Origin: Mycolicibacterium sp. TY81
Lineage (GTDB): Bacteria > Actinomycetota > Actinomycetes > Mycobacteriales > Mycobacteriaceae
Reading direction: 5' to 3'
Length of the DNA: 64,000 nucleotides
Assembly (NCBI RefSeq): GCF_018326285.1
Contig: NZ_AP023362.1
Span: forward strand, 3,162,001 to 3,226,000
Positions 44,945-53,621 of this stretch are shown here, in pieces. Position 1 is the first letter of the stretch, and each line of letters begins with the position of its first letter. The notes below the pieces were generated by a model. It searched no databases and was not told the DNA's origin. It saw only the letters and a program-made list of their open reading frames with translations. A program made the position numbers and the translations under genes.

Positions 44945-46005
44945 TTGCAGTCCTTGAAGTATTCGACGATGTTGAACTGCCGGGCCCGGCCGCTGATGGC
45001 GCACATCCAGGAGTCGACCATGATGCCCGCAGGCAGGGTGATGTCGGCACCGTTACCGCTACCGGTCAGGTTGGCGATGTTGCGTGCGGTGATCGGCGCG
45101 ACCTGCAGGATGCTGCGGACCAGAGCGTCGTGGTCGGCGAGCAGCTTGGCGAACTCGTGCAGGTTGGCGATCAAGGCGTCGAGTTGCGGCTCGTTGGCCA
45201 AGAGCGTGTGGGCCCGGTCGGCAAGCAGTGTCACGCCGTCGAACAGCCGTTGCATCGCAGCCCGCCGGGTGGTGATCTCCCCGAGAATCTGGTTGCCCTG
45301 CAACACAAGTGCGCCAAGGTCGGCCTTCTGCCGATGCAACAGCGCCGCGATGGTGTCGGCGTTGGTGATCAGCGTGCCGATCTGGTCGCGGCGGGACTGG
45401 ATGACCCCGGCCAGTGAGTTCAGATTGGTCAGCGCTTCCGGTAGTGCGTCAGGCACCCCCTGCAGGCTGCCGCTCATCACCCGCACCGACTCGGCGATCT
45501 TGTCCGCATCGAGCGGCGACAGCGTGCTGGTCGCGCCCTCGAGCGTCTTCTGCAAGTCATACGGCACCTCGGTATGACTCAATTTGATGGTGTTGCCGGC
45601 GAGATGGCCCGCACCGGCGGGGCTGATCTCCAGGTACCGCGAGCCCAAGATGGTCGTGAGTTTGATTGCCGCACGTGTTTCTGTCCCCAGCCGCACGTTC
45701 TTGTCGGCTTTGAACGTCACCACCACATGGTCACCGGCCAGCTCGACGTTCTGCACCTCGCCGACGTTGATGCCCGCGATGGTGACCGCATTGCCGGATT
45801 TGATCGCCGCGGCCTGGGCGAACTCGGCGGTGTACTGCTTCTTCCCGATGTCCAGGATGCTGACGAGCACCACGGCGGCGACCATCACGACGATGACCGT
45901 CAGACCGATGACGCCGAGCCAGAATTTGTTGTAGTCCTCCAGGACTCGCTTGCGCCCGCCCGGGATGTTCTTCGGGCGCAGGGGGCCACCGAACAGGCTG
46001 CTCAT
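44941..46005 (-). CDS. MceC-type lipid-transport protein
   Basis: 354 residues. Cytoplasmic stretch of about 30 residues, membrane helix (LGVIGLTVIVVMVAAVVLVS), MCE domain (AIKSGNAVTIAGINVGEVQN) and helical region. It lacks the long Pro-rich tail of some MceC proteins. ATG 46005 overlaps the mceB stop. Confidence 0.9.
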   Translation of the reverse strand: MSSLFGGPLRPKNIPGGRKRVLEDYNKFWLGVIGLTVIVVMVAAVVLVSILDIGKKQYTAEFAQAAAIKSGNAVTIAGINVGEVQNVELAGDHVVVTFKADKNVRLGTETRAAIKLTTILGSRYLEISPAGAGHLAGNTIKLSHTEVPYDLQKTLEGATSTLSPLDADKIAESVRVMSGSLQGVPDALPEALTNLNSLAGVIQSRRDQIGTLITNADTIAALLHRQKADLGALVLQGNQILGEITTRRAAMQRLFDGVTLLADRAHTLLANEPQLDALIANLHEFAKLLADHDALVRSILQVAPITARNIANLTGSGNGADITLPAGIMVDSWMCAISGRARQFNIVEYFKDCK

Positions 46006-47051
46006 CGGCACACCGCCGTGTGCCAGGTCTCGTTGCCGTTGCCCGGCGTCGCCGCCACGACGAACCGGCGGAACCAGTTGAGCAGACCGCGCCACAGCCC
46101 GAAATCGAGGTCGCAGACGTAGACGTCGATGTAGGTGCCCTCCTGGCCCGCGCGGGCAAGTCCCTTGAGCAGCAACGGCACATTGGCCACCGCGTACGCC
46201 AGGCGTTGCTTGCCGTCGGTCACGCTGTATTTCAGGAAACCCGGCTCCCGGTCGATGAACTGCTGCATTTGCGGCGTGATCGCGTTGACGATCGCCGACA
46301 GCCGCGTGACGTTGGCGGTGATCGAGCCCACCGACGAGACCAGCTCGTCGCGCCGGCTGTTCAGCGCGGCGATCGACACCGAGGTTTCGTGCAGCATCGT
46401 CTGCAGATTGGCGCTCTGCGCGGCCAGTGTCGTCATCAGCCGGTCCAGGTTCGCGATCAAATCCCCAAGCGCGGCATCGGGACCCGCCAGTGTCTGCGTC
46501 AGCACCGACGCCTGCGTCGTCAGGGTCAGGATCGAGCCCTCGTTGCCCTGGAACGCCTTGATGATGGCGTTGGTCAGATTGTCCACCTGCTGCGGGTCGA
46601 GCTCGGTGAACAACGGCTCGAAACCGTTGAGCATGTAGGAGATGTCGAACGACGGATTGGTCCGGCTCTCCGGAATCTGCGCTCCGACAGCGAGTTTGCG
46701 CTTGTCGCCCTCACCCTGACTCAAACCCAGGTACCGCTGTCCGATGATGTTCTGGTAGGTCACCGAGGCCAGCGTGTTGGTGTACAGCGTCTGGTTGCTG
46801 CGCACCTGGAACGTGACCTTGGCCTGGTTGTCCGGCGTCAGCTCGATCTTGTCGACCCGGCCGACCCGAACACCGGCCACCCGGACGTCGTCACCTTCTG
46901 CCAGTCCCGACACATCACTGAAGATCGCCGAATAGCTCGAGGTGGGGCCCGCGACGTTGCGCTGCAAGGTCGCGAAGACCATCCAGGTGACGGCCACGGA
47001 GAAGACCAGGAACAGCGTAAGGAACACGACGGTGCTGCGCTTCAATTTCAT
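46002..47051 (-). CDS. MceB-type lipid-transport protein
   Basis: 349 residues. N-terminal helix (STVVFLTLFLVFSVAVTWMV), MCE domain (SGLAEGDDVRVAGVRVGRVD) and a helical region ending in a Cys-containing tail (YVCDLDFGLWRGLLNWFRR) that is usual in MceB. It overlaps mceA by four bases. Confidence 0.92.
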   Translation of the reverse strand: MKLKRSTVVFLTLFLVFSVAVTWMVFATLQRNVAGPTSSYSAIFSDVSGLAEGDDVRVAGVRVGRVDKIELTPDNQAKVTFQVRSNQTLYTNTLASVTYQNIIGQRYLGLSQGEGDKRKLAVGAQIPESRTNPSFDISYMLNGFEPLFTELDPQQVDNLTNAIIKAFQGNEGSILTLTTQASVLTQTLAGPDAALGDLIANLDRLMTTLAAQSANLQTMLHETSVSIAALNSRRDELVSSVGSITANVTRLSAIVNAITPQMQQFIDREPGFLKYSVTDGKQRLAYAVANVPLLLKGLARAGQEGTYIDVYVCDLDFGLWRGLLNWFRRFVVAATPGNGNETWHTAVCR

Positions 47052-48565
47052 GGCTGTCCCTCCGGGATCGGAGCGACGTGCACGTCCTGCCCCCGGGCCA
47101 CCGGGCCCAACAGCAACTGAGTGGCGGATGTGGCTGGGCCACCGACGATCTGGCTCAACTGGTCCTTCTCGTTCTGGCTACCGACGGGCCCGACGGTGCC
47201 GCCGTAGAGCGGCGCGGACTGCTGCTGAACCTGGCCGGGTGCGCCGGCTTCGGCGGGTAGCGGCGGGCCGGGAGGTGCGGGCGCAACCGCCGGGCCGGGC
47301 GCGGGCGCGGTCTGCGGCGCGGGTGGCGCGTTGGGGTCCGGCGGACCGGGAAATTCCGGCACGATCGGAACCGAAAAGCGCGGCGGTGCAATGTTGGGAC
47401 GGTTCTCGGTCACCCACGGTGGGGTCGCCATACCCATCGATTCCAGGCCGGGCTTGAGGTCGGGCGCGGTCGGGGTTTCCGGCGCGGTCTTGCAGCTCGG
47501 CCCCTCCATCGCGCCGTACCGCGGGCAGTCCGCCCGGGTGTACTGGCGCGACGGATTCATCGAGATGACCGCTTTCCAGATGATGTGGCCGGTGTCCTGG
47601 TTGACGCCCTCGTCGTAGATCTTGTTGGCCAGCGCCTGCAGACGCGTTGAGACGCCGTGGAATTCGCCGGCGTGGTCGGCCAGCACACCGATCGCCGGTG
47701 TCAACCCGGTGCTGACCTGGATCATCCGGTCACTCTGGTGCTCGAAGGCATCCCCCAGCGTGCCAGTGGTGTTCAGGCCACCCGACAGGAAATTGGTCAG
47801 CTGCGTGCGCTTCTCGGCGAACGTCCGCATCGGCTGCACCGAACTGTCCAGCGCGGTGAACAGCTCCGGCGACACGGTCCGCAGACTCTCGGCCGCTGCC
47901 TTGAGCGCGGACAACGTCGTCGGTCCGGTGTCGTCGGACTTCACGACCGTATTCAGTTGCCGCATGATCTCGTTCACGTCATGGCCGGCGTCGGTGATCT
48001 TCTGTCCCCGGCCGTGCGTCGCCTCGGCAATGGCGGCGAAGACGCCGACATTGTTGGCGTCGGGTGACTGGCCGACAGCCTTGAGCAGTTGGCGCAGCTT
48101 GGCCAGTACGTTCTGGAACAGCACCGTGGGCAGAGTCTGGTCTTCGAGCACGACATCACCGGAACGGATGGGGCGGGCCCCGTCGCCGTTCTGCACCAGC
48201 TGCACCGCCGACACCGCAAAGATGTTGGCGGGCACCACGCGCGCGGTCACGTTGTCGGGGATCTGCGCGGCGAACTGCGGCTGGATGTTGACGTGCACCA
48301 CGTTCGGCTGACCGTGCTGCGACGGCGTCACACCCGACACCATGCCGACGATGACACCGCGGAACTTGACGTCGGACCGCTCGGGCAGACCGTCACCGAT
48401 ATTGATGAGCTTGAGCTCCACCCGGACGAAGTCGTCAAGCTTGCCTTGCGATTTCACCACCATGAGGACCGCGGCGAACGAGGCGATCACCGCGAAGCAC
48501 AGGCCGATGACGCCCAGCTTGCGGTCGGTGGAGCCGCGCGGGTCGTGGTCGAAGGAGTTGCCCAT
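47048..48565 (-). CDS. MceA-type lipid-transport protein with long Pro-rich tail
   Basis: 505 residues. Membrane helix near residues 18-40, MCE domain (GDGLPERSDVKFRGVIVGMV), helical region, and a C-terminal tail of roughly 90 residues rich in Pro, Ala and Gly. ATG 48565 shares one base with the yrbEB stop. MceA proteins of mce1 bind host cells in M. tuberculosis; here the ligand is unknown. Confidence 0.91.
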   Translation of the reverse strand: MGNSFDHDPRGSTDRKLGVIGLCFAVIASFAAVLMVVKSQGKLDDFVRVELKLINIGDGLPERSDVKFRGVIVGMVSGVTPSQHGQPNVVHVNIQPQFAAQIPDNVTARVVPANIFAVSAVQLVQNGDGARPIRSGDVVLEDQTLPTVLFQNVLAKLRQLLKAVGQSPDANNVGVFAAIAEATHGRGQKITDAGHDVNEIMRQLNTVVKSDDTGPTTLSALKAAAESLRTVSPELFTALDSSVQPMRTFAEKRTQLTNFLSGGLNTTGTLGDAFEHQSDRMIQVSTGLTPAIGVLADHAGEFHGVSTRLQALANKIYDEGVNQDTGHIIWKAVISMNPSRQYTRADCPRYGAMEGPSCKTAPETPTAPDLKPGLESMGMATPPWVTENRPNIAPPRFSVPIVPEFPGPPDPNAPPAPQTAPAPGPAVAPAPPGPPLPAEAGAPGQVQQQSAPLYGGTVGPVGSQNEKDQLSQIVGGPATSATQLLLGPVARGQDVHVAPIPEGQP

Positions 48566-49422
48566 CAGCCACCGAACCTTGCACCACTGATGACGCCCCA
48601 CAGCGCCATGGTGAGCAGCATGTTGACGATCATCACGACGGTGACGCTGCCGCGCATCGCCCGGCCGGCCGCGACGCCGACGCCGGCCGGGCCGCCGGAG
48701 GCGAAATAGCCGTAGTAGCACTGGATGGTCGACGAGATGAACACGAAGATCACCGCTTTGACGGTGGCGAACAGCACGTCGCGGCCCTCGAGGAACAGTC
48801 CGAAGTAGTGCAGGTAGGTACCCGTGGACTGCCCGGCGACGACGCTGACCAACTGGCACGACAGGTAGGCCAGGGCCAGCGCCGCGAGGAACAGCGGGAC
48901 CACCGCGATGACCGAGGCCACCACCCGCGTCGCCACCAGGTAGGCCACCGAGTTGATGCCGAGGGTGTCCAGCGCGTCGATCTCGTCGTTGATGCGCATG
49001 GCACCCAGCTGCGCGGTGAACCGGCAGCCGGCCTGCGCGATGAACGCCATCGCGATCATCGCCGGCGCCAGTTCTCGCGTCGTCGCGAAGGACGAGACCA
49101 AGCCGGTGGCGGGCCCCAGACCCAACAGGTTCAGCGCGTTGTAGCCCTCGACCGCGACCAGCGCCCCGGCCGTGACACCAAGAACCCCAGCCACATTCAG
49201 CGTGCCGCCGCCCACCACGATGGAGCCGTTGCCCCACGTGATGTCCGACAGCAGCCGCAGCAGTTCCTTGCGGTAGCGCAGCCACATCGTGAGCATGGCG
49301 AGCACGACCTTGCCGAAGAACTCGACCATGTGCCCGGTCCGCCCGGCACCCTTCAGCAGCCCGCGGCCTACCGCGGTGAACGGCCGCAGCAGACCCGGGG
49401 TGAATGTTGACGGAGCTGCCAT
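48565..49422 (-). CDS. YrbEB-type MlaE permease
   Basis: 285 residues. MlaE-family ABC permease with five to six helices and the family loops TTRELAPAMIAMAFIAQAG and LGAMRINDEIDALDTLGIN. It forms the membrane channel for Mce lipid import together with YrbEA. The ATPase (MceG/Mkl) is encoded elsewhere, as is normal. Confidence 0.94.
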   Translation of the reverse strand: MAAPSTFTPGLLRPFTAVGRGLLKGAGRTGHMVEFFGKVVLAMLTMWLRYRKELLRLLSDITWGNGSIVVGGGTLNVAGVLGVTAGALVAVEGYNALNLLGLGPATGLVSSFATTRELAPAMIAMAFIAQAGCRFTAQLGAMRINDEIDALDTLGINSVAYLVATRVVASVIAVVPLFLAALALAYLSCQLVSVVAGQSTGTYLHYFGLFLEGRDVLFATVKAVIFVFISSTIQCYYGYFASGGPAGVGVAAGRAMRGSVTVVMIVNMLLTMALWGVISGARFGG

Positions 49423-49423
49423 G

Positions 49424-50287
49424 TCAGATCGACGTCTTCGGGAACACGATGACGTACAGCTGGCTCATCACCACGTTGACGATCATCATCAGCAGCACCG
49501 ACTCCACCACCGCGGCGTTGACCGAGTTGGCCACACCGGCCGGACCGCCGCGGGTGTCCAGTCCCTTGTGGCAACTGATCACCGCCACGATGACGCCGAA
49601 GACGACGGCCTTGACCATCGCCAGCGCAAGGTCGCCGACGGTGGAGAACGACGAGAACGTCGCGATGAACGAGCCCGGGGTGCCGTTCTGCAGATAGACG
49701 TTGAACATGTAGCTCGCCAGGTAGCCGACGAAGCTCGTCACGCCGGTCAGCAGCACACCGATGAGAACCAGGGCGACCAGCCGCGGCACCACGAGGCGCT
49801 GGATCGGGGACACACCCATGACCTCCATGGCGGAGATTTCCTCACGCATGGTGCGCGAACCGAGATCCGCGCAGACGGCCGAACCGACGGCCGTCGCCAG
49901 CAGTAGCGAGGCGACCAGCGGAGCGCCCTGCCGGATGACAACGAGCCCGGTGGCCGCACCCGACAGGGATGACGCACCGACCTGGCCGGCCAGCAACGCG
50001 AACTGGATCGAGAGCGTCACGCTGATCGGAATGGTCACCAGAACCGTTGGGGTGAAGGCGGTTCCGGCCATGAACGCAGCCTGGTCCAGGAATTCGCGCA
50101 CCTGGAAGCGGCCCTTGACGATGTCGAAGAACAGATATTCCAGCGTCCGCAGCCCGAGCACGATCTGCCCGCCGGCGGTGCTCAGCGATGCGATCGGATG
50201 GTTCTGCAGGTAGCGCTTGACCCAGTCGATGGCCTCGGCGATGGCGCCCCACTTCGCCAGTCCCCGTGGTTGTGCCTGGTCGGTCAT
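49424..50287 (-). CDS. YrbEA-type MlaE permease
   Basis: 287 residues. MlaE-family permease with VRQ-type early loop and the conserved RTMREEISAMEVMGVSPIQR. ATG 50287 lies in the stop of the TetR gene (ATGA), which selects it over an upstream in-frame codon and shows the regulator is the first gene of the mce transcript. Confidence 0.94.
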   Translation of the reverse strand: MTDQAQPRGLAKWGAIAEAIDWVKRYLQNHPIASLSTAGGQIVLGLRTLEYLFFDIVKGRFQVREFLDQAAFMAGTAFTPTVLVTIPISVTLSIQFALLAGQVGASSLSGAATGLVVIRQGAPLVASLLLATAVGSAVCADLGSRTMREEISAMEVMGVSPIQRLVVPRLVALVLIGVLLTGVTSFVGYLASYMFNVYLQNGTPGSFIATFSSFSTVGDLALAMVKAVVFGVIVAVISCHKGLDTRGGPAGVANSVNAAVVESVLLMMIVNVVMSQLYVIVFPKTSI

Positions 50288-50931
50288 CGAGCCGCTGCTT
50301 CCTTGCCGGACACCGGCCACTCGGTGGCGATGCCGCGGCACACCAGTTCATTGCTTGCCAGGGTCTGCGCGAGCAACTCCTCGCGACTCGGCTTCTGTCC
50401 GTAGCGAAGGGCGATACCGAACGGGATGGCGCAGATGGTCTGGGCGGTGGCGCGCACGTCGATGTCGGCCCGGATGTAGCCCTGGTTGATGCCGTCGCGC
50501 AGCATGGTCGCGAGAACGCGGGCGCCGTCATCGAAGAGACGCTGGAACTCCTCGGTCATCTGCTGATCGACGCCGGCGGCCTGCACGACGATCAACTGCA
50601 TGAGGCGCGGCTCGTCGGCCAACAGTTCGCTGTAGGCCATACCGATGCCCAGAAGGTGATCACGGAACTCGATGATGGACGTCAGCTGTCCCGGCCTGGA
50701 GTCGCCGATCGCGGCGAGCACGCGGGCGTTCACCTGGCGCACCGCGTGGTCGACGATGTCGCGCTTGTTCTCGAAGTACCGGTAGAACATCGAGTGCCCG
50801 GAGCCGAGGCGCTTGGCGATGTGACTGATCGAGGTCTGGTGATATCCCCGCTCAGCGAACTCCGCCAATGCCGCTTCGATGACTTCTTCACGCACCAGCT
50901 CGGCGCGTTTCGCACGCTGGCGTTCCGCCAT
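50284..50931 (-). CDS. TetR-family regulator heading the mce operon
   Basis: 215 residues. Helix-turn-helix TSISHIAKRLGSGHSMFYRY. The C-terminal domain has the core LRDGINQGYIRADIDVRATA. This is a single-domain TetR, about half the length of Mce3R. Start at ATG 50931, though GTG codons 24-30 bases upstream cannot be excluded. Since it is co-translated with yrbEA, it likely autoregulates the whole operon. Confidence 0.85.
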   Translation of the reverse strand: MAERQRAKRAELVREEVIEAALAEFAERGYHQTSISHIAKRLGSGHSMFYRYFENKRDIVDHAVRQVNARVLAAIGDSRPGQLTSIIEFRDHLLGIGMAYSELLADEPRLMQLIVVQAAGVDQQMTEEFQRLFDDGARVLATMLRDGINQGYIRADIDVRATAQTICAIPFGIALRYGQKPSREELLAQTLASNELVCRGIATEWPVSGKEAAAR

Positions 50932-50976
50932 GGTCGCGCGCACCTCGCCTGTCACGCGGATCACAGTAGCGTATCG

Positions 50977-51012
50977 ATTCCGGTTTGGGACACACTCTTC
51001 GCGAAACGGAAT
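50977..51012. promoter_or_regulatory. Weak inverted repeat in the mce/echA divergent promoter
   Basis: ATTCCG (50977-50982) and CGGAAT (51007-51012) face each other with 24 bases between them, upstream of the mce TetR gene. It could be the repressor's site. Few bases support it. Confidence 0.3.
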
Positions 51013-51190
51013 GAATTGTCTCGCGGGGAAGTGTCCCGGCCGCGCCAGGTTTGCTGGATTTCGCAGTTGGGGTTGCCGCTGCACAGTAGGGCGGGTTCCT
51101 CGGCCATGGGGCCGTTTGGCCATTTTCACGAAATACCCACAGCTTCGGGCGGTTCCGTGGTACTGACCGGCGCCGCACTATCCTGCCCCC

Positions 51191-51991
51191 ATGGCAATGG
51201 ATCGGATCACCGTCGAAGTTCGGGATGGCATCGCCTACGCGACGCTCAACCGGGCCGACAAGATGAACAGCCTGGATCTGCCGATGCTGGAGGCGCTCGC
51301 CACGGTCCCCGACCGATTGGCTCGCGACCGTTCGGTGCGCGTCGTGATTCTGCGCGGTGACGGGCGCGCGTTCTGCACCGGACTGGACTTCGCCGGAGCA
51401 AAGCTGCAGGGATTGAGTGCCGTGCGCAACTTCGGCAAGTTCCCCGGACAGAAGACGAACCTGTTCCAGAAGGCCTGCTGGGCTTGGCGCGAGTTGCCGG
51501 TACCGGTGATCGCGGCCGTGCATGGCCACTGCTACGGCGGCGGACTGCAGGTCGCCCTGGCGGCGGACTTCCGGATCGCGACGCCGGACTGCAAGCTGTC
51601 GGTCATGGAGGCGCGGTGGGGCCTGATTCCGGACATGACCGGGTCGGTGACTCTGCGTGAGCTCCTGCCGATGGATGTGGCCAAGCGGCTCACCATGACC
51701 GCGGAGGTGTTCTCCGGGACCGACGCGCTGGGCTACGGACTGGTCACCGCCGTCGCCGACGATCCGCTGCTGGCCGCCGAGGAGCTGGCCGCACAGCTGA
51801 TCGAGCGGTCGCCCGACGCACTGGCCGCAACCAAGAAGCTGTTCGACTCGACCTGGACGTCGACGCCGCGGTGGGCATTCTGGTCCGAGTCGCTCTTGCA
51901 GCTACGGCTGCTGCGGGGGCGCAATCACCGGTTGGCACGCAAGGCCGGCCGTGACGGCAGTCCGGCCTGGGCGCCGCGTTCGCTGGGCTGA
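51191..51991 (+). CDS. Enoyl-CoA hydratase/isomerase family (crotonase)
   Basis: 266 residues. Crotonase fold with oxyanion-hole segments GRAFCTGLDFAGAK and HGHCYGGGLQVALAADF, and a Glu in the second catalytic region (SVMEARWGLIPDMTGSVTLR). The first catalytic Glu position of classical hydratases is not obvious, so it may be a hydrolase or isomerase instead. It is divergent from the mce TetR gene. Its last 67 bases overlap the end of the convergent exported-protein gene. Confidence 0.85.
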   Translation: MAMDRITVEVRDGIAYATLNRADKMNSLDLPMLEALATVPDRLARDRSVRVVILRGDGRAFCTGLDFAGAKLQGLSAVRNFGKFPGQKTNLFQKACWAWRELPVPVIAAVHGHCYGGGLQVALAADFRIATPDCKLSVMEARWGLIPDMTGSVTLRELLPMDVAKRLTMTAEVFSGTDALGYGLVTAVADDPLLAAEELAAQLIERSPDALAATKKLFDSTWTSTPRWAFWSESLLQLRLLRGRNHRLARKAGRDGSPAWAPRSLG

Positions 51992-53043
51992 CTTCCGGAC
52001 CTGTCGTCTGGCTTCGACTTGGGGTTGGGCTTGGGCGTCAGCGCCTTCGTCGCTTTCGTCAGCTCCTTTGCCACACCGGACAGCGGGTTGAGCACCTGCC
52101 CGACTGTCTGCGCCGGCAACGTCTTCGTCGGTTTCTTCGGCGTCGTCTGAGTGAGGCTGACACCGGGGGCGGCAGCCGCGGTCGTGACGGACTTCGGCGC
52201 CGCCACCGGTGTCGAGGCACCGGGCTGCATCGCCGCGGCGCGGACCTTGTTCGCCTCGGTGACGACGGCGTTGGCCACGACGTTCACGGCGTTGGTCACC
52301 ACGTCCCCCGCGGTCTGGGCGCCCGCCATGAACGCGCGCAGCGGATTGCCGCTCTTCGCCAGTTCCTGAGCCACGGCATCGGGCACGTGGAACGCGCCGG
52401 CGAGGAAGAAGTTGAAGCCCGGGAAGATCACTGCCGCAACCACATTGATGACGCCGATCACTGCGACCTGGAATACGCCGCGCGGCATGACCGTCGGCTC
52501 CGGGTTCCGGACGACGGGCGCGTTGAGCGCGTCGTAGGTCTGCTGGCGGAACTGCTGGAACGCGTCGAGCACCGCGGCCGGGCCGCCGGGGATCGCGGGA
52601 GGAATGTTGAGCAGGCCCACCACGCCGACCTCGAAGGCGTTGAGCGCCCGCTTCGCCGGAATGGCGGCGTCGGCGTCAATCGCCTTGTCCATGGCGGCGG
52701 CCGTGGGTCCCGTCATCGACGCGGCGGCGATGCCGAGGGCCTTGAGCGGTCCGTTGGCCGGCAGCGCGGCGAGGAAGACGGCCGGCTCCTGCAGCGTGGT
52801 GGTGACACCTGTCGTGACGGTCTGCGCCAGCAGTGGACAGATGATGGAGCAGTAGATGCCCTGGTTCTTCACGAAGCTGGTGAGCAGTCCACCCGGCGGA
52901 ACTGTTGCGGTCAAACGGATTTCCCGTGTCACAGTCGGCGAAGGATGGCCGGCGGCCGGGACAGTGGTCGCCGGTGGCGCGATGACGGCCGCGGCAACGG
53001 CGGTCGCGGCGAGAGCGGCGGGCAGGCGTGCGGACAGTTGCAT
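51925..53043 (-). CDS. Exported hydrophobic protein of unknown function
   Basis: 372 residues. Signal peptide (about 1-32, rich in Ala), a short motif with two cysteines (GIYCSIICPLLAQ), several long hydrophobic stretches (for example VFQVAVIGVINVVAAVIFPG) and a C-terminal Lys/Pro/Ser tail. I do not recognise the family; similar exported proteins are seen in mycobacteria. Codon usage looks real over the whole length, but the final 22 codons overlap the crotonase gene. Confidence 0.65.
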   Translation of the reverse strand: MQLSARLPAALAATAVAAAVIAPPATTVPAAGHPSPTVTREIRLTATVPPGGLLTSFVKNQGIYCSIICPLLAQTVTTGVTTTLQEPAVFLAALPANGPLKALGIAAASMTGPTAAAMDKAIDADAAIPAKRALNAFEVGVVGLLNIPPAIPGGPAAVLDAFQQFRQQTYDALNAPVVRNPEPTVMPRGVFQVAVIGVINVVAAVIFPGFNFFLAGAFHVPDAVAQELAKSGNPLRAFMAGAQTAGDVVTNAVNVVANAVVTEANKVRAAAMQPGASTPVAAPKSVTTAAAAPGVSLTQTTPKKPTKTLPAQTVGQVLNPLSGVAKELTKATKALTPKPNPKSKPDDRSGSQPSERGAQAGLPSRPALRANR

Positions 53044-53098
53044 CGTGATCCCCTTGCGCAGCGGTGTACGGGTACCACGATCCGGCGGGCCGTTCGGT

Positions 53099-53563
53099 TC
53101 AATCGGCGCGGGAACCGATTTGCGCGGTCAGTGCGCCGAGGCTGATGAGCAGGTTCCTCGTCGGCGGTTGCGCGAGGTCAGCGACCGTGGTGGTGTTCAG
53201 CGACGCATAGAACGCCGCTTTGGCCTGCGCCAACGCCGAGCGGAGCCGGCATGCCGACTGCAGCGGGCAATCCAGCCCGCTGCAGTCGACCAGCTCGGTG
53301 TCACCGTCGTCTTCCAGCGACCGCACCACATCGCCCAGGCGGGCGGTACGGCCGGTGGCGGTGAGGGCAAGCCCGCCGCCGCGACCGCGGTCCGCGTCCA
53401 GCCACCCGGCCGCCGCCAGATGCGCGCACGCTTTGGTCGCGTGCGTGTAGGAGATCTGCATGTCTTCGGCGATCTGCCGCGTCGAAATCCGCTGTCGGCC
53501 GTCTTCGGCGGCGAGCCGGATCAAGATCCGCAGCCCGACGTCACTGAAACCGGTCAACCGCAC
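53099..53563 (-). CDS. Rrf2-family regulator, NsrR-like
   Basis: 154 residues. Winged helix (MRLTGFSDVGLRILIRLAAE, then IAEDMQISYTHATKACAHL) and three cysteines spaced C-x4-C-x5-C (CSGLDCPLQSAC), the spacing of the iron-sulfur ligands in NsrR. It may sense nitric oxide or iron-sulfur status. GTG start at 53563. It lies downstream of the acyl-CoA dehydrogenase gene on the same strand, with an inverted repeat between them; no NO-detoxifying gene is adjacent. Confidence 0.82.
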   Translation of the reverse strand: MRLTGFSDVGLRILIRLAAEDGRQRISTRQIAEDMQISYTHATKACAHLAAAGWLDADRGRGGGLALTATGRTARLGDVVRSLEDDGDTELVDCSGLDCPLQSACRLRSALAQAKAAFYASLNTTTVADLAQPPTRNLLISLGALTAQIGSRAD

Positions 53564-53565
53564 AC

Positions 53566-53611
53566 GGCCACGCTATTTAATCGCCATTTCCGATGCAAAT
53601 AAAGCGTGGCC
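53566..53611. promoter_or_regulatory. Inverted repeat around AT-rich core before the Rrf2 gene
   Basis: GGCCACGCT (53566-53574) pairs with AGCGTGGCC (53603-53611), enclosing 28 bases that are unusually AT-rich for this genome. On the minus strand it is both after the dehydrogenase gene and before the Rrf2 start, so it could be a terminator or the regulator's own site. Confidence 0.45.
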
Positions 53612-53621
53612 GCATGCCCGG

